Of a DNA stretch of 64,000 nt, positions 31,471 to 40,063 are shown one piece after another. This DNA is from Alkalihalobacillus sp. LMS6. Its GTDB lineage: Bacteria > Bacillota > Bacilli > Bacillales > Bacillaceae_D. The notes under the pieces are model-generated. The model did not search any database. It was given only the letters and a program-made list of their open reading frames with translations, and was not told the DNA's origin. The position numbers and the translations under genes are program-made. Within the stretch, counting starts at the first letter, position 1. Every line of letters begins with the position of its first letter. The DNA lies in assembly GCF_024362765.1 (NCBI RefSeq), contig NZ_CP093302.1:3285564-3349563 (forward strand). Reading direction: 5' to 3'.

Positions 31471-33651
31471 GTGAGTATTCTTGCCACACTTAAAACAAAA
31501 GAGAAATCGAAGCAATACCTCACTGAAGGGAAACTTCGTGTTACAAGACACATTCAAGCTGTGTCTCCATCGAAAATAGAAGTAGATATCCTACCCCACT
31601 TGGACACCACAAAGGGTGCGATTTTTTCGAGTAGCTTTGAATTTACTGGTCGCTATTCGAGATGGGACATTGCATTTCTACGCCCACCACTGGAACTAAC
31701 GTATTCGGCTGACCGTTATACGATCCGCGCACTCAATGAGCGTGGCGCCGTTCTTTTAAATGAAATTCGTACACATTTTTCCAAAAGTGACATTCCTTAT
31801 ATTCAACATTTTACGAATCAAGAACGTTCTATAGAAGGTTCCATTCCACTAGGAGAAACCATTCAAAATGAAGAAGACCGTACAAAACAACCTTCGATCT
31901 TTCAAGTGATTCGAGCGATAAAAGAATTGTTTTCTTCTGAAGAGGATCAATTTCTCGGCTTGTATGGTGCATTCGGCTTTGACCTAATTTATCAATTTGA
32001 ACAACTTGCTAAAGCAAAAGAACGACCTGAGGATCAACAGGATATCGTTTTATATATACCAGACGAAATAACGGTTGTTGACCATCATTTAGCCATTGCC
32101 TACACGTTGTCGTATGAATTTCAAACAAAACAAGCGTCCACAGCATCCCTAGAGCGAACCGGGGCAGAAACCCCCTATAATATGAATGTAGTAGGCAAAG
32201 AATCACCTTATAAGAAAGGATATTACGCAGATTTAGTCCGCAAAGCCATTCCTTCTTTTCATGCAGGTGATTTGTTTGAAGTCGTGCCTACACAAGTGCT
32301 GCAAAAACCACTTTCCTTAGCACCGACAGACATTTTCAAACAGCTTCGAGAAATTAACCCAAGTCCATACGGCTTTATTATTAACCTTGGAGACGAGCAT
32401 CTTGTTGGTGCATCACCAGAAATGTTCGTGCGTGTGAACGGGCAGCAGGTCGAAACTTGCCCTATTTCTGGAACAATCCGAAGAGGCAAAGACCCTCTAG
32501 AAGATGCACAAAATATCAAAACGCTTCTAAACTCAAAAAAAGATGAAACCGAGTTAACAATGTGCACAGATGTGGACCGAAACGATAAAGCACGGATTTG
32601 TCTGCCTGGTTCAATTGAAGTGATTGGCCGTAGACAAGTGGAGACATATGCCCGACTGTTCCACACTGTTGATCACATTATCGGCGAGATGCGGGAAGAA
32701 TACGATGCCTTAGATGCGTTCATGACGCATATGTGGGCAGTAACCGTTACAGGTGCGCCTAAGATTGAAGCCCTCCGCTGGATTGAAAAAAATGAAGAAA
32801 CGCCTCGAGGTTGGTATGGAGGCGCAGTCGGTTGGTACGCGTTTAACGGCGATTTAAATACCGGTTTAACGCTACGAACAACGTCGATCAAACACAACAC
32901 CGCTACACTGCGAGTCGGTGCAACCCTTCTTCACACATCCGACCCAGAAGAGGAAGAAGAAGAAACACTCGTAAAAGTTTCAGCGTTAGCCGAGGCTGTA
33001 TCGCCACAAAACCAAACACCAAAAACTCCTTATGTCGCACAACAGCCAGGAAGTCAGAAACATGTCCTCATTGTGGACCATGAGGATTCCTTCGTTCATA
33101 CGTTAGGAAGCTATTTCAAACAAACAGGCGCAACGGTTTCCACGACGCGATCCGTACACGCCCTCGATTTTCTAGAAAAGTATCACTATGATCTCGTTGT
33201 GCTATCACCAGGCCCTGGTACCCCAGAGCGCTTTAAACTAAGCGAAACGATTGCTTCTTGTGTAGAAAAGCAAATTCCTATTTTCGGGGTATGCCTCGGC
33301 TTTCAAGGGATCGTAGAGTACTTTGAAGGTGAGCTTGGCTTGCTTGATACACCATGCCATGGGGAGCAGTCGGAAGTAACGGTTCATCAAAGAGACGGGA
33401 TGTTTACAAGCCTCCCTGCAGCCATTAATGTTGGTCGGTATCATTCCATTTACGCCAAAGAATTGCCTGACTGTTTACGCTTAGAAGCAGAAACAGACGA
33501 TTACGTTCCAATGGCCGTTCAGCACAAACACTTACCAATATCAGGGGTTCAGTTCCACCCAGAATCAATTTTAAGCAAATCAGGAGAAGTTGGCTTGCAG
33601 CTCATTCAAAATGTGATGGCAAGACTCTTCATAAAAAAAGAGGCCGATTAA
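31471..33651 (+). CDS. trpEG: Anthranilate synthase, fused TrpE-TrpG
   Basis: A 726-residue fusion. Residues 1-500 are the chorismate-binding component I (GAIFSSSFEFTGRYSRWD at the start, GEMREEY and CPISGTIRRG later). Residues 525-726 are a class I glutamine amidotransferase with C-L-G-F-Q-G (nucleophile Cys) and H-P-E-S. It makes anthranilate, the first tryptophan precursor. The start GTG has AAAGGAGG 8 bases upstream. The fused rhizobial-type architecture is unusual for Bacillus, where trpE and pabA/trpG are separate. No other trp gene is linked. Confidence 0.93.
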   Translation: MSILATLKTKEKSKQYLTEGKLRVTRHIQAVSPSKIEVDILPHLDTTKGAIFSSSFEFTGRYSRWDIAFLRPPLELTYSADRYTIRALNERGAVLLNEIRTHFSKSDIPYIQHFTNQERSIEGSIPLGETIQNEEDRTKQPSIFQVIRAIKELFSSEEDQFLGLYGAFGFDLIYQFEQLAKAKERPEDQQDIVLYIPDEITVVDHHLAIAYTLSYEFQTKQASTASLERTGAETPYNMNVVGKESPYKKGYYADLVRKAIPSFHAGDLFEVVPTQVLQKPLSLAPTDIFKQLREINPSPYGFIINLGDEHLVGASPEMFVRVNGQQVETCPISGTIRRGKDPLEDAQNIKTLLNSKKDETELTMCTDVDRNDKARICLPGSIEVIGRRQVETYARLFHTVDHIIGEMREEYDALDAFMTHMWAVTVTGAPKIEALRWIEKNEETPRGWYGGAVGWYAFNGDLNTGLTLRTTSIKHNTATLRVGATLLHTSDPEEEEEETLVKVSALAEAVSPQNQTPKTPYVAQQPGSQKHVLIVDHEDSFVHTLGSYFKQTGATVSTTRSVHALDFLEKYHYDLVVLSPGPGTPERFKLSETIASCVEKQIPIFGVCLGFQGIVEYFEGELGLLDTPCHGEQSEVTVHQRDGMFTSLPAAINVGRYHSIYAKELPDCLRLEAETDDYVPMAVQHKHLPISGVQFHPESILSKSGEVGLQLIQNVMARLFIKKEAD

Positions 33652-33670
33652 TTTCGGCCTCTTTTTTTTT
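33635..33670 (+). terminator. Terminator of trpE(G)
   Basis: AGAGGCCGA pairs with TCGGCCTCT, loop of 6 bases that includes the stop codon region, followed by nine or more T. Confidence 0.9.
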
Positions 33671-33747
33671 TGCTAATTAGTAAGTGAAAAATACGATATG
33701 TCAAATTTAAAGACATAATTCAAAGTATGATTTTATGATTTAGTTAC

Positions 33748-33908
33748 ATTGGCGAACGCTGTCACCACAGGCACAATGGCGATATCTTTATGCGCTACGC
33801 TATTACTTGCACTCACGGTGTCTTTGCTCGGACACGACCTCAGCCATTCTGCAAAAAATGCTTCAATGCCCCCGGACACGTGTTGTTCCCGTAGGAATCG
33901 TCGCCAAT
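33748..33908. repeat. Interspersed repeat, copy C (161 bp)
   Basis: Bounded by ATTGGCGA and TCGCCAAT inverted ends. It shares GGCGAACGCT, ACCTCAGCCATT, CGGACACGTG and TTCCCGT segments with copy B and has about 65 bp of extra internal sequence including a second ATGGCGAT. The 69-codon frame across it is not a gene. Non-coding flanks run from 33671 to 33997. Confidence 0.65.
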
Positions 33909-33997
33909 TAATAAGGGAACTTTTAATAATTATTACAGTAACCATCCGTAAAAAATAACTCTAATGAGCAGTTACGATATTGACTCAATTATATACT

Positions 33998-34537
33998 TTA
34001 TTCCAAATTATCTATAGCGTATTGCGCTTCTTCAGCTGTAAACTGTTCGCCATATTCGGAGATAAGTTGATCATAAATAGCGGAATCTGACATATCCATC
34101 GTCTCCGCATAAGACTCAGCCTTACTCAAGGCGTTAGCTTTCCAATCGTGTTCAATATTATCTATTGCATATTGTGCAGCGTCTTCCGGAAAACCTTCTC
34201 CATATTCAGAGATAAGTTGATCATAAATCCCTTGTTTTGACATACTCATTGTTTCTGCATATGATTCAGCTTTGTTTAATGCAGACCTATATTCCCTAGG
34301 TATTTCTTCTTCATTATTAGTTTCCTCGTTAGCATCTTCGGTAGTTCCATTAGTCGTTTGTTCATCAGCTTCAGTAGACTCATCATTACTTTCTTCTGTC
34401 TCGTTAGTGTCTGACTCAGCTGAATCTTGCTCTGCATTATTTGTTGTTTCATCAGTTCCACCAATTACAGCAATTAAAATGATAAGAATAAACAAACCTA
34501 TAAATCCTAAACAACCCATTTTAAAAATTTTCTTCAA
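33998..34537 (-). CDS. Membrane-anchored protein with two Ltp-type repeats
   Basis: A 179-residue protein beginning at TTG behind AAAGGGGG. A single membrane span (residues 9-27) is followed by an acidic Asp/Glu/Asn/Thr-rich linker. Two near-identical 45-residue repeats follow (ALNKAESYAETMSMS... and ALSKAESYAETMDMS..., each ending in QYAIDN-E). The repeats match the Ltp-type surface domain (PF07553), known from a streptococcal phage superinfection-exclusion lipoprotein and common in Gram-positive genomes. There is no lipobox, so the span is the anchor. Chromosomal function unknown. Confidence 0.8.
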   Translation of the reverse strand: MKKIFKMGCLGFIGLFILIILIAVIGGTDETTNNAEQDSAESDTNETEESNDESTEADEQTTNGTTEDANEETNNEEEIPREYRSALNKAESYAETMSMSKQGIYDQLISEYGEGFPEDAAQYAIDNIEHDWKANALSKAESYAETMDMSDSAIYDQLISEYGEQFTAEEAQYAIDNLE

Positions 34538-34728
34538 ACTATCATTACCCCCTTTTTTATACAAAAAAATGATAACATACTTCCGCTACTTTTGTACTTA
34601 TTTTTATAGATTTTCATTTAGAAAACATCTCCAACTTTCATATTTCTAGAATCGGTCTCCGCACCCTTCCCTGGGCAAGCGCATACGCTACAGCATCAAC
34701 TTTATTTTAGAAAGGACTCTGATGAAGG

Positions 34729-36123
34729 GTGTTGACGCTTCCTCACTGGCTTTATCTCATAGGTGTGTTACTCATTATTGGCACGATGCTTATTCGAAAA
34801 AATGTTGTGGTACCAGCCATTCTGATGACCTTTCTACTAGGTCTTGCTTATACAGGTTCTTTAACTACAGGTGTCCAAACCGTCTTTACCGCAAGCCTCG
34901 TTGCTGCTGGAGAGCTTTTTAGTATTTTTCTCATTATCGCTGTGATGTCTGCTCTTCTACAAGGGCTCGAATCAATTGGAGCGAACAAACAAATGATTCA
35001 GCCAATTGGAAAAGTCATGGTTAACGGCCCGATTTCGTATCTTATTATTGCACTCGTTACCTATATGATCTCTTTATTCTTTTGGCCAACGCCAGCTGTT
35101 CCTCTAGTCGGCGCCCTCCTCTTACCAGTTGCCATTCGAGCAGGGCTTCCACCTCTTGCTGGTGCAGCTGCAATTGTTCTTGCTGGGCAAGGGATGGCTT
35201 TGTCTTCAGACTATATGATTCAAATTGCGCCCATGCTTAGCGCAACTGCTGCAGGTGTAGATGTGCAAGCCGTTGCAGACCAAGCGCTTATTTTATCCCT
35301 CATTACAGGTATCACCGCCCTTTTATTGGCTTATCTATTCTTTCGGCGGCAAATTAAACCAAAAGACGATCATCACCTCGAAAAATGGATGAAAGGACGT
35401 CAACAAGAAGCAAAAGAAGTCATCATCACTTGGAAATCAAAACTTTTTGCGATCCTTGTTCCCCTCTGTTTTTTCGCCGTTGTTAGCTATATGCTTTACA
35501 CAGCGTTTTTTACAGACTTAGCACTGGAAGGTGGCGCTGGAGCTGCTTTAGTTGGTGGGCTCGCCTTGCTATTACTCCTCCTGACCAGTTTCGTTTATCA
35601 ACCGAAAAACGTTTTTGATTCGGTTAGCGATCACCTGGTTGATGGATTTTTATTTGCTTTTCGTGCCATGGGTCCAGTTATCCCGATTGCTGGTTTTTTC
35701 TTCTTAGGAAGCAGTGACTTTTCTTCCGCAATCCTGCAAACAGATACATCTCCAGCGTTTTTGTTTGAGCTTGTCACAGCAGGACAGCACTTTATTCCTG
35801 AATCGGGCGGATGGACAGCATTCGGTATTCTGCTTATTGGTATGGTCACAGGCCTTGATGGCTCAGGCTTTTCAGGACTTCCCCTTACTGGCGCATTAGC
35901 AGGTGCCCTCGGTCCTGTTTCAGGCATTGATCCTGTGACGTTAGCTGCGATTGGACAGATGGGCGCGATTTGGGTTGGAGGCGGGACACTAATTGCTTGG
36001 TCTTCACTTGTGGCAGTTGCAGGTGTCTCAAAAGTTCCAGCTCAAGAAATTGTTCGGGTCTGTTTTATACCCGTTATGATTGGTTTACTGTTATCAACAC
36101 TCTTTGCATTATGGTTCTTCTAA
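34729..36123 (+). CDS. Multi-spanning permease of uncertain family
   Basis: A 464-residue membrane protein with eleven or twelve spans, re-entrant-like Gly/Pro-rich segments (FFWPTPAVPLVGALLLP; GLDGSGFSGLPLTGALAGALGP) and a cytoplasmic loop near residue 210. The helix-hairpin layout resembles ion-transporter-superfamily carriers for anions or organic acids. I cannot name the family. The start is probably GTG at 34729 with AAAGGA upstream, though the spacing is long. It is convergent with, not co-transcribed with, the citrate synthase gene. Confidence 0.7.
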   Translation: MLTLPHWLYLIGVLLIIGTMLIRKNVVVPAILMTFLLGLAYTGSLTTGVQTVFTASLVAAGELFSIFLIIAVMSALLQGLESIGANKQMIQPIGKVMVNGPISYLIIALVTYMISLFFWPTPAVPLVGALLLPVAIRAGLPPLAGAAAIVLAGQGMALSSDYMIQIAPMLSATAAGVDVQAVADQALILSLITGITALLLAYLFFRRQIKPKDDHHLEKWMKGRQQEAKEVIITWKSKLFAILVPLCFFAVVSYMLYTAFFTDLALEGGAGAALVGGLALLLLLLTSFVYQPKNVFDSVSDHLVDGFLFAFRAMGPVIPIAGFFFLGSSDFSSAILQTDTSPAFLFELVTAGQHFIPESGGWTAFGILLIGMVTGLDGSGFSGLPLTGALAGALGPVSGIDPVTLAAIGQMGAIWVGGGTLIAWSSLVAVAGVSKVPAQEIVRVCFIPVMIGLLLSTLFALWFF

Positions 36124-36133
36124 CGTTATTCAC

Positions 36134-36168
36134 AAAAAAGAACCACGGCGTTTTGCCGTGGTTTCTCA
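36134..36168. terminator. Bidirectional terminator
   Basis: AACCACGGC and GCCGTGGTT pair over a 5-base loop, with AAAAAAG on the left (T tract for the minus strand) and TTTCTC on the right. Confidence 0.8.
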
Positions 36169-36171
36169 ATT

Positions 36172-37254
36172 TCAAACAGATTGCGCTGGCATCTCCCCAA
36201 TATAACGATGAGAAGGACGATAAATTCGATTATCGTTCCGCTGTTCCATCATGTGCGCACTCCAGCCAATAATCCTGCTCATTGTGAAAGTAGGTGTAAA
36301 CAGTCGTTCATCTAGCGCTAAAGCATCCATTAAAGCGGCTGCATAAAATTCCACATTTACGTAAAGATTTCTACCTGGTTTGTAGACTGCTAAAAGTTTT
36401 GTAGCGATTCGTTCAAATTGTACGGCACGATTCATTGTATCATTCGACTGTCCAAGCCTTTCCAAAACCCCTTTTAACGCTTGTGCTCGCGGATCTTTTG
36501 TTTTGTACACACGATGGCCGAAGCCCATAAGCTTTTCACCGTTTTTTAACTTCTCTTCAATAAACGGTTCAATCTCTTCATCTGTTTGGACCGCTCTCAA
36601 CATCTCCAATACACCTGTTGGTGCTCCGCCATGAAGAGGACCTTTCATGGCACCAATCGCACCTGTGATAACAGAAATATAATCTGCTTCCGTTGAAGCG
36701 ATAACCCGTGCGGTAAAAGTGGATGCGTTCATGCCATGTTCCATTGTTAAGATCATATATGTTGTTAAAGCTTGAACCACTACATTTGTCGGCATTTCGC
36801 CTGTCAGCATGTATACATAATTCTCCACATGACTTAAATCGGATCGAGGCTCAATTGCATCTTTTCCTTGAATGAATCGAAGCCGTTTTGCTATGATTGT
36901 TGGCATGGTTGCCGTTAGTTTCATCGCTTCTTCTTGCGACGCTTCTTTTTCTCCCATAGCCGAAATACATGTACGTAAAACGCTCATTAAATCTAGCTCC
37001 GCTGGAAGTTGGGTGATCATTGCATCAATCTCATCTGGAAGAATACGCTGTTGTTTAAAGATATTCATCACAAATGCTTTTTCTTTATCTGACGGAAATT
37101 CCCCATTTAATAGAAAAAATGCGACTTCTTCAAACGTAAAGTCCGTAAGTTCTCTCACTCGCTTTCCTCTATAAATACATTCGCCACTTTCCCCATCAAC
37201 CTGACTAATAGCTGATTCCGCTACAACAACGCCTGCTAAGCCTTTTTGTATCAT
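36172..37254 (-). CDS. citA: Citrate synthase (CitA-type)
   Basis: A 360-residue short-form citrate synthase. It has M-E-H-G-M-N-A-S-T (H173), G-P-L-H-G-G-A (H208) and G-F-G-H-R-V-Y (H247), and the late Asp region ALALDERLFTPTF. It condenses acetyl-CoA with oxaloacetate. The start is the ATG behind GAGGAGGTAATG. The divergent LysR gene recreates the B. subtilis citA-citR pair, which is why I prefer CitA over the main CitZ enzyme; 2-methylcitrate synthase remains possible. Confidence 0.88.
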   Translation of the reverse strand: MIQKGLAGVVVAESAISQVDGESGECIYRGKRVRELTDFTFEEVAFFLLNGEFPSDKEKAFVMNIFKQQRILPDEIDAMITQLPAELDLMSVLRTCISAMGEKEASQEEAMKLTATMPTIIAKRLRFIQGKDAIEPRSDLSHVENYVYMLTGEMPTNVVVQALTTYMILTMEHGMNASTFTARVIASTEADYISVITGAIGAMKGPLHGGAPTGVLEMLRAVQTDEEIEPFIEEKLKNGEKLMGFGHRVYKTKDPRAQALKGVLERLGQSNDTMNRAVQFERIATKLLAVYKPGRNLYVNVEFYAAALMDALALDERLFTPTFTMSRIIGWSAHMMEQRNDNRIYRPSHRYIGEMPAQSV

Positions 37255-37364
37255 CTCATTACCTCCTCTGTTCTTTGACTTCATCTTACCGTATACTTGT
37301 TATAAAAATAATTAAATTATTCCTATTAAATTGATTACTTATCTTAATCATTCGAGGTGTCAAT
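37255..37364. promoter_or_regulatory. citA/citR divergent control region
   Basis: A 110-bp AT-rich region with a partial dyad (ATAATT-A-AATTAT near 37311-37323) of the T-N11-A kind bound by LysR regulators. I could not assign clear -10/-35 pairs for either gene. LysR autorepression and control of citA from here is inference from the arrangement. Confidence 0.4.
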
Positions 37365-38240
37365 ATGAATATGAACTGGATTCGCACATTTATTGTTGCT
37401 GCGCAAGTCGAAAATTTTTATCAAACGGCTGAAATGCTCTATGTCTCACAGCCGACGGTAACCGTACATATTAAGCAATTGGAGCAAAGCCTCGGTGTCC
37501 CCCTGTTCTCTCGTGAAGGTCGGAACATTTTTTTAACCGATTATGGAAGAGCGTTTCTCCCCCATGCAATCGACATCCAAGATAGAATGAGACAGAGCTA
37601 TATTGAAATGGATAAGAAAAGGCAAGGCTACAACCGCCTTCTTCGTTTGGCCGTTTCACCGTTAATTGCAACGACCTATCTCCCTTATTGGATACGGACA
37701 TTTGTGAAGCAATACCCATCAATAGAAGTCGTCGTTGATGTTGTAGATTCTACGTTCATTGAACAAAAAATTAATCAACACGAAGCCGATGTTGGACTTA
37801 CAAGACAACAACCTTTGTCGCAGTCGCAACACATAGCAGTTCTACAAAGTGAACCACTTTGCTTTGTGGTACCTCATGACGGTGGAGATGCGGAATCAAG
37901 TCCACCAATTTCACTGGAAAATGCACTAGGCACTTATACAATGCTCACGTACAATCATCCCGACTACTGGAAGAACCTTTTGCTTGCCTGTCGCGCGATT
38001 CAACCTCGCATGCGCGAAATGAAAGTTTCACATATTCATGTGACAAAGCGATTTATTGAAGAAGGAATCGGCTGCTCGATTTTGCCCCGTTCCGCCGTTA
38101 GAAGAGAATTAGCTGAAGGAAGAATGCTGGAGGTGAACAGCCAATTACTGCATCCACCTGTCGTCTCAACTTACTTTATCGAAAGAAAGTATTCTGAAGA
38201 AGCCCGTGCCTTTCGGTCTTGCATTGAAAAAATCACTTAA
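37365..38240 (+). CDS. citR: LysR-family regulator (CitR-like)
   Basis: A 291-residue LysR protein. The N-terminal winged helix is typical (MNWIRTFIVAAQVENFYQTAEMLYVSQPTVTVHIKQLEQSLG), and residues 90-291 form the effector-binding domain. It is divergent from citA as CitR is in B. subtilis, where it represses citA. The effector is not known from sequence. Start follows GAGGTG at 6 bases. Confidence 0.85.
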   Translation: MNMNWIRTFIVAAQVENFYQTAEMLYVSQPTVTVHIKQLEQSLGVPLFSREGRNIFLTDYGRAFLPHAIDIQDRMRQSYIEMDKKRQGYNRLLRLAVSPLIATTYLPYWIRTFVKQYPSIEVVVDVVDSTFIEQKINQHEADVGLTRQQPLSQSQHIAVLQSEPLCFVVPHDGGDAESSPPISLENALGTYTMLTYNHPDYWKNLLLACRAIQPRMREMKVSHIHVTKRFIEEGIGCSILPRSAVRRELAEGRMLEVNSQLLHPPVVSTYFIERKYSEEARAFRSCIEKIT

Positions 38241-38241
38241 T

Positions 38242-38274
38242 AGAGGAACAGCACGCTGGCCGTCCCTCTTTTTA
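38242..38274. terminator. Terminator between citR and the T-box MFS gene
   Basis: AGAGG-AAC-AGC pairs with GGC-CGT-CCCTCT with mismatches, followed by TTTTT on the plus strand. It ends citR and probably the convergent MFS gene as well. Confidence 0.6.
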
Positions 38275-38276
38275 CA

Positions 38277-39491
38277 TCACTCAGGCATTGAATCGTAATA
38301 AAAAACTTTTTTCTCCTTGTTCATCACAACCTTGAAAATATAAATTCCCAGCAACAGGAACACCGCTGAACTAAACATATACACGGGACGAATCGCAATC
38401 CATTCGGCAAAAACACCAATCAACGCAACCATGACGATCGTCAGTCCTGCTTCAACCATTCCAACCAAATTCGTAAATCGACCCATGATCGCAACAGGAA
38501 TATGATTTTGATAAAACGTAAGGAAGCCGACATGGGCAAACGTAATCGCAAATGTCATGATGAATACGCCAATGGAAGCAGTTAGAAATGACTGAGAGAA
38601 GGCGAAAACCAAGTAGCCGATCGGCGTAATGATTGCGCCAACACCGATTAACAAATTGATTTTTAGCACTTTCGCAAACCAAGCGTTCAAGAGTGAGCTT
38701 GCGACCATTCCAAAGCCAGCAATTCCGACTAGAAACCCATACGTGCTTTCTGAGAAAAGCAGCACTTTTCTTGCAAATGCCGCTTCAATCGAGTCAATTC
38801 CTGCTAGAAAGACGACAAAGCCACCAAATAACAGATACACCCATGTTACATGGGCATTTTTGCGCCCGAACGTAACAACCAGTTTCCAATCTTTTTTCAC
38901 AACCGCAAACGTCACTCTTTCGTAAACAGCTTCTTCGTCTTTAAGATCAAGATTTGGCAGCAACATAATGACAAATGCCGATAACAGTAAGGCCAAAGCA
39001 TTTACGAAAATCGCCATATTTGGTGAACTGACGATAAAGAGAACACCCGCAATTGATGGTCCGAGAATAAACCCACTGGACTGAATGAAATTACGCAATG
39101 CGTTGAAGCGCTGCCGGTTTTCTTTCGGTACCAATTTCGTCATATAGACGATTGAGGTTGATTCAAAGATCGAGCTGCCCATATTAATCAACAAGACAAG
39201 GGCATAAATGAAAAACAATGAATCCAAAAATGGTAAACAGAAGATCAGGCACGCTCGCACGATATCTAACGTTATCATCAGCGTTCGTTTGTTTAACCGA
39301 TCAATGAATGACCCCACCCAGACGTCGGTAACGAGCGTTGATATCGGAATGAGCATATATAAAACCGACACGGCGAAAGGCGATCCTGTCATTGAAAACA
39401 CCGTTAAATTCAAGGCGAGGAGGTAAACCCACGCACCAATATTTGAAATTCCAACACCAACAAGTAAAAGCAAAGGGGCTTTCCAATTCAT
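38277..39491 (-). CDS. MFS transporter under T-box control
   Basis: A 404-residue MFS_3-like protein with about twelve spans (GVGISNIGAWVYLLALNLTVF at the start, loop motif SFIDRLNKRTLM after span 2). The family is usually annotated as efflux. Its mRNA leader is a T-box that senses an uncharged tRNA, which implies that it moves an amino acid or related compound, most simply as an importer. The start ATG lies 27 bases after the T-box terminator T tract and is preceded by TAGGAGTGG. Confidence 0.88.
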   Translation of the reverse strand: MNWKAPLLLLVGVGISNIGAWVYLLALNLTVFSMTGSPFAVSVLYMLIPISTLVTDVWVGSFIDRLNKRTLMITLDIVRACLIFCLPFLDSLFFIYALVLLINMGSSIFESTSIVYMTKLVPKENRQRFNALRNFIQSSGFILGPSIAGVLFIVSSPNMAIFVNALALLLSAFVIMLLPNLDLKDEEAVYERVTFAVVKKDWKLVVTFGRKNAHVTWVYLLFGGFVVFLAGIDSIEAAFARKVLLFSESTYGFLVGIAGFGMVASSLLNAWFAKVLKINLLIGVGAIITPIGYLVFAFSQSFLTASIGVFIMTFAITFAHVGFLTFYQNHIPVAIMGRFTNLVGMVEAGLTIVMVALIGVFAEWIAIRPVYMFSSAVFLLLGIYIFKVVMNKEKKVFYYDSMPE

Positions 39492-39525
39492 GTAGCACCA
39501 CTCCTAACCGATTTTTTGAACAACG

Positions 39526-39838
39526 AAAAAAAGTCTCACCTCCCAAGGTTCTTAACCTTGGGGGCGAGACTTCGGATTGTTAGAAGTTTCGCGGTGCCAC
39601 CCCAGTTTGTCGCTGTATCGCTACAACAACCTTTTCAAGTACGCCACAACTTTTTAGATGTAGTTATACCCTATCTCGGTAACGGGAGAACCCGGTACAC
39701 CATCACTTTCCTTGGAAAGATCCTTTGTACAGCTCAGAGGCTTGTTTCCGTGCGCAATTACATCCTCCATTCCCACCATCAGGAGTTCTCTGCTATGCTT
39801 AAGTGCACGTACTCTTCTCTTCGTCGCTTTTATTGTTT
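39526..39838 (-). promoter_or_regulatory. T-box riboswitch leader
   Basis: On the minus strand the T-box core CTGGGGTGGCACCGCG (39590-39605) is followed by a long terminator (AGTCTC...CCTTGG stem, 39532-39571) and seven T. Upstream is a stem I with AGTA (specifier-loop 5' side), AG-rich K-turn strand and a GGTGGGAA-type distal loop. The 3' side of the specifier loop reads GAAACAAGC. The variable T-box base is C, which requires a tRNA with discriminator G. CAA (Gln), AAC (Asn) and AGC (Ser) are all possible; I cannot fix the register by eye. Confidence 0.9.
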
Positions 39839-39842
39839 TCCC

Positions 39843-39871
39843 ATTATAGAAAAATTTCAAAATAAAGTAAA
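39843..39871 (-). promoter_or_regulatory. Sigma-A promoter of the T-box transcript
   Basis: On the minus strand TTTACT (4/6) and a perfect TATAAT are separated by 17 bp. Transcription should start about 7 bases after the -10, at the 5' end of T-box stem I. Confidence 0.7.
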
Positions 39872-39906
39872 GAGATTATTTTACTGCATGAAAAATAGTG
39901 GTAGCC

Positions 39907-40050
39907 TTATTCAATGAAATGAGCCGTTAATCGCCCAGTCCCGCACCCTAAGTCTCCAATCGTCCGCACAGATAAAGTCTCTAATAAATCGAGAAAAAAT
40001 TGATCGTCTTTTCCAAATCCATTCACTTGATCATAAAAAATTGGAATCAT
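39907..40050 (-). pseudogene. Truncated SAM-dependent methyltransferase (N-terminal 47 residues)
   Basis: The frame reads MIPIFYDQVNGFGKDD... and reaches motif I of class I methyltransferases, D-L-G-C-G-T-G-R-L-T, then stops at TAA after AHFIE. A normal enzyme needs some 200 more residues, and none of the following sequence in any frame continues the fold. The next bases are the promoter of the T-box transcript. The ATG sits 13 bases after the stop of the acetyltransferase gene with GGGGG upstream, so the ancestral gene was probably co-transcribed with it. Confidence 0.7.
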
Positions 40051-40063
40051 ACAAGCCCCCATA

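Noticed and set aside
31125-31489. Minus-strand frames across the trp leader
   Set aside because: They are antisense to the promoter, TRAP triplets and hairpins; no ribosome sites.
33749-33958. 69-codon frame across repeat copy C
   Set aside because: The frame spans the GC-rich repeat and shows no conserved protein pattern; it comes from the repeat sequence.
34722-34922. 66-codon frame starting at an ATG just before the permease gene
   Set aside because: It has Cys/Arg-rich out-of-frame composition and overlaps a clear membrane protein.
39516-39917. 133-codon plus-strand frame
   Set aside because: It is antisense to the T-box leader and its terminator; RNA structure explains the sequence fully.
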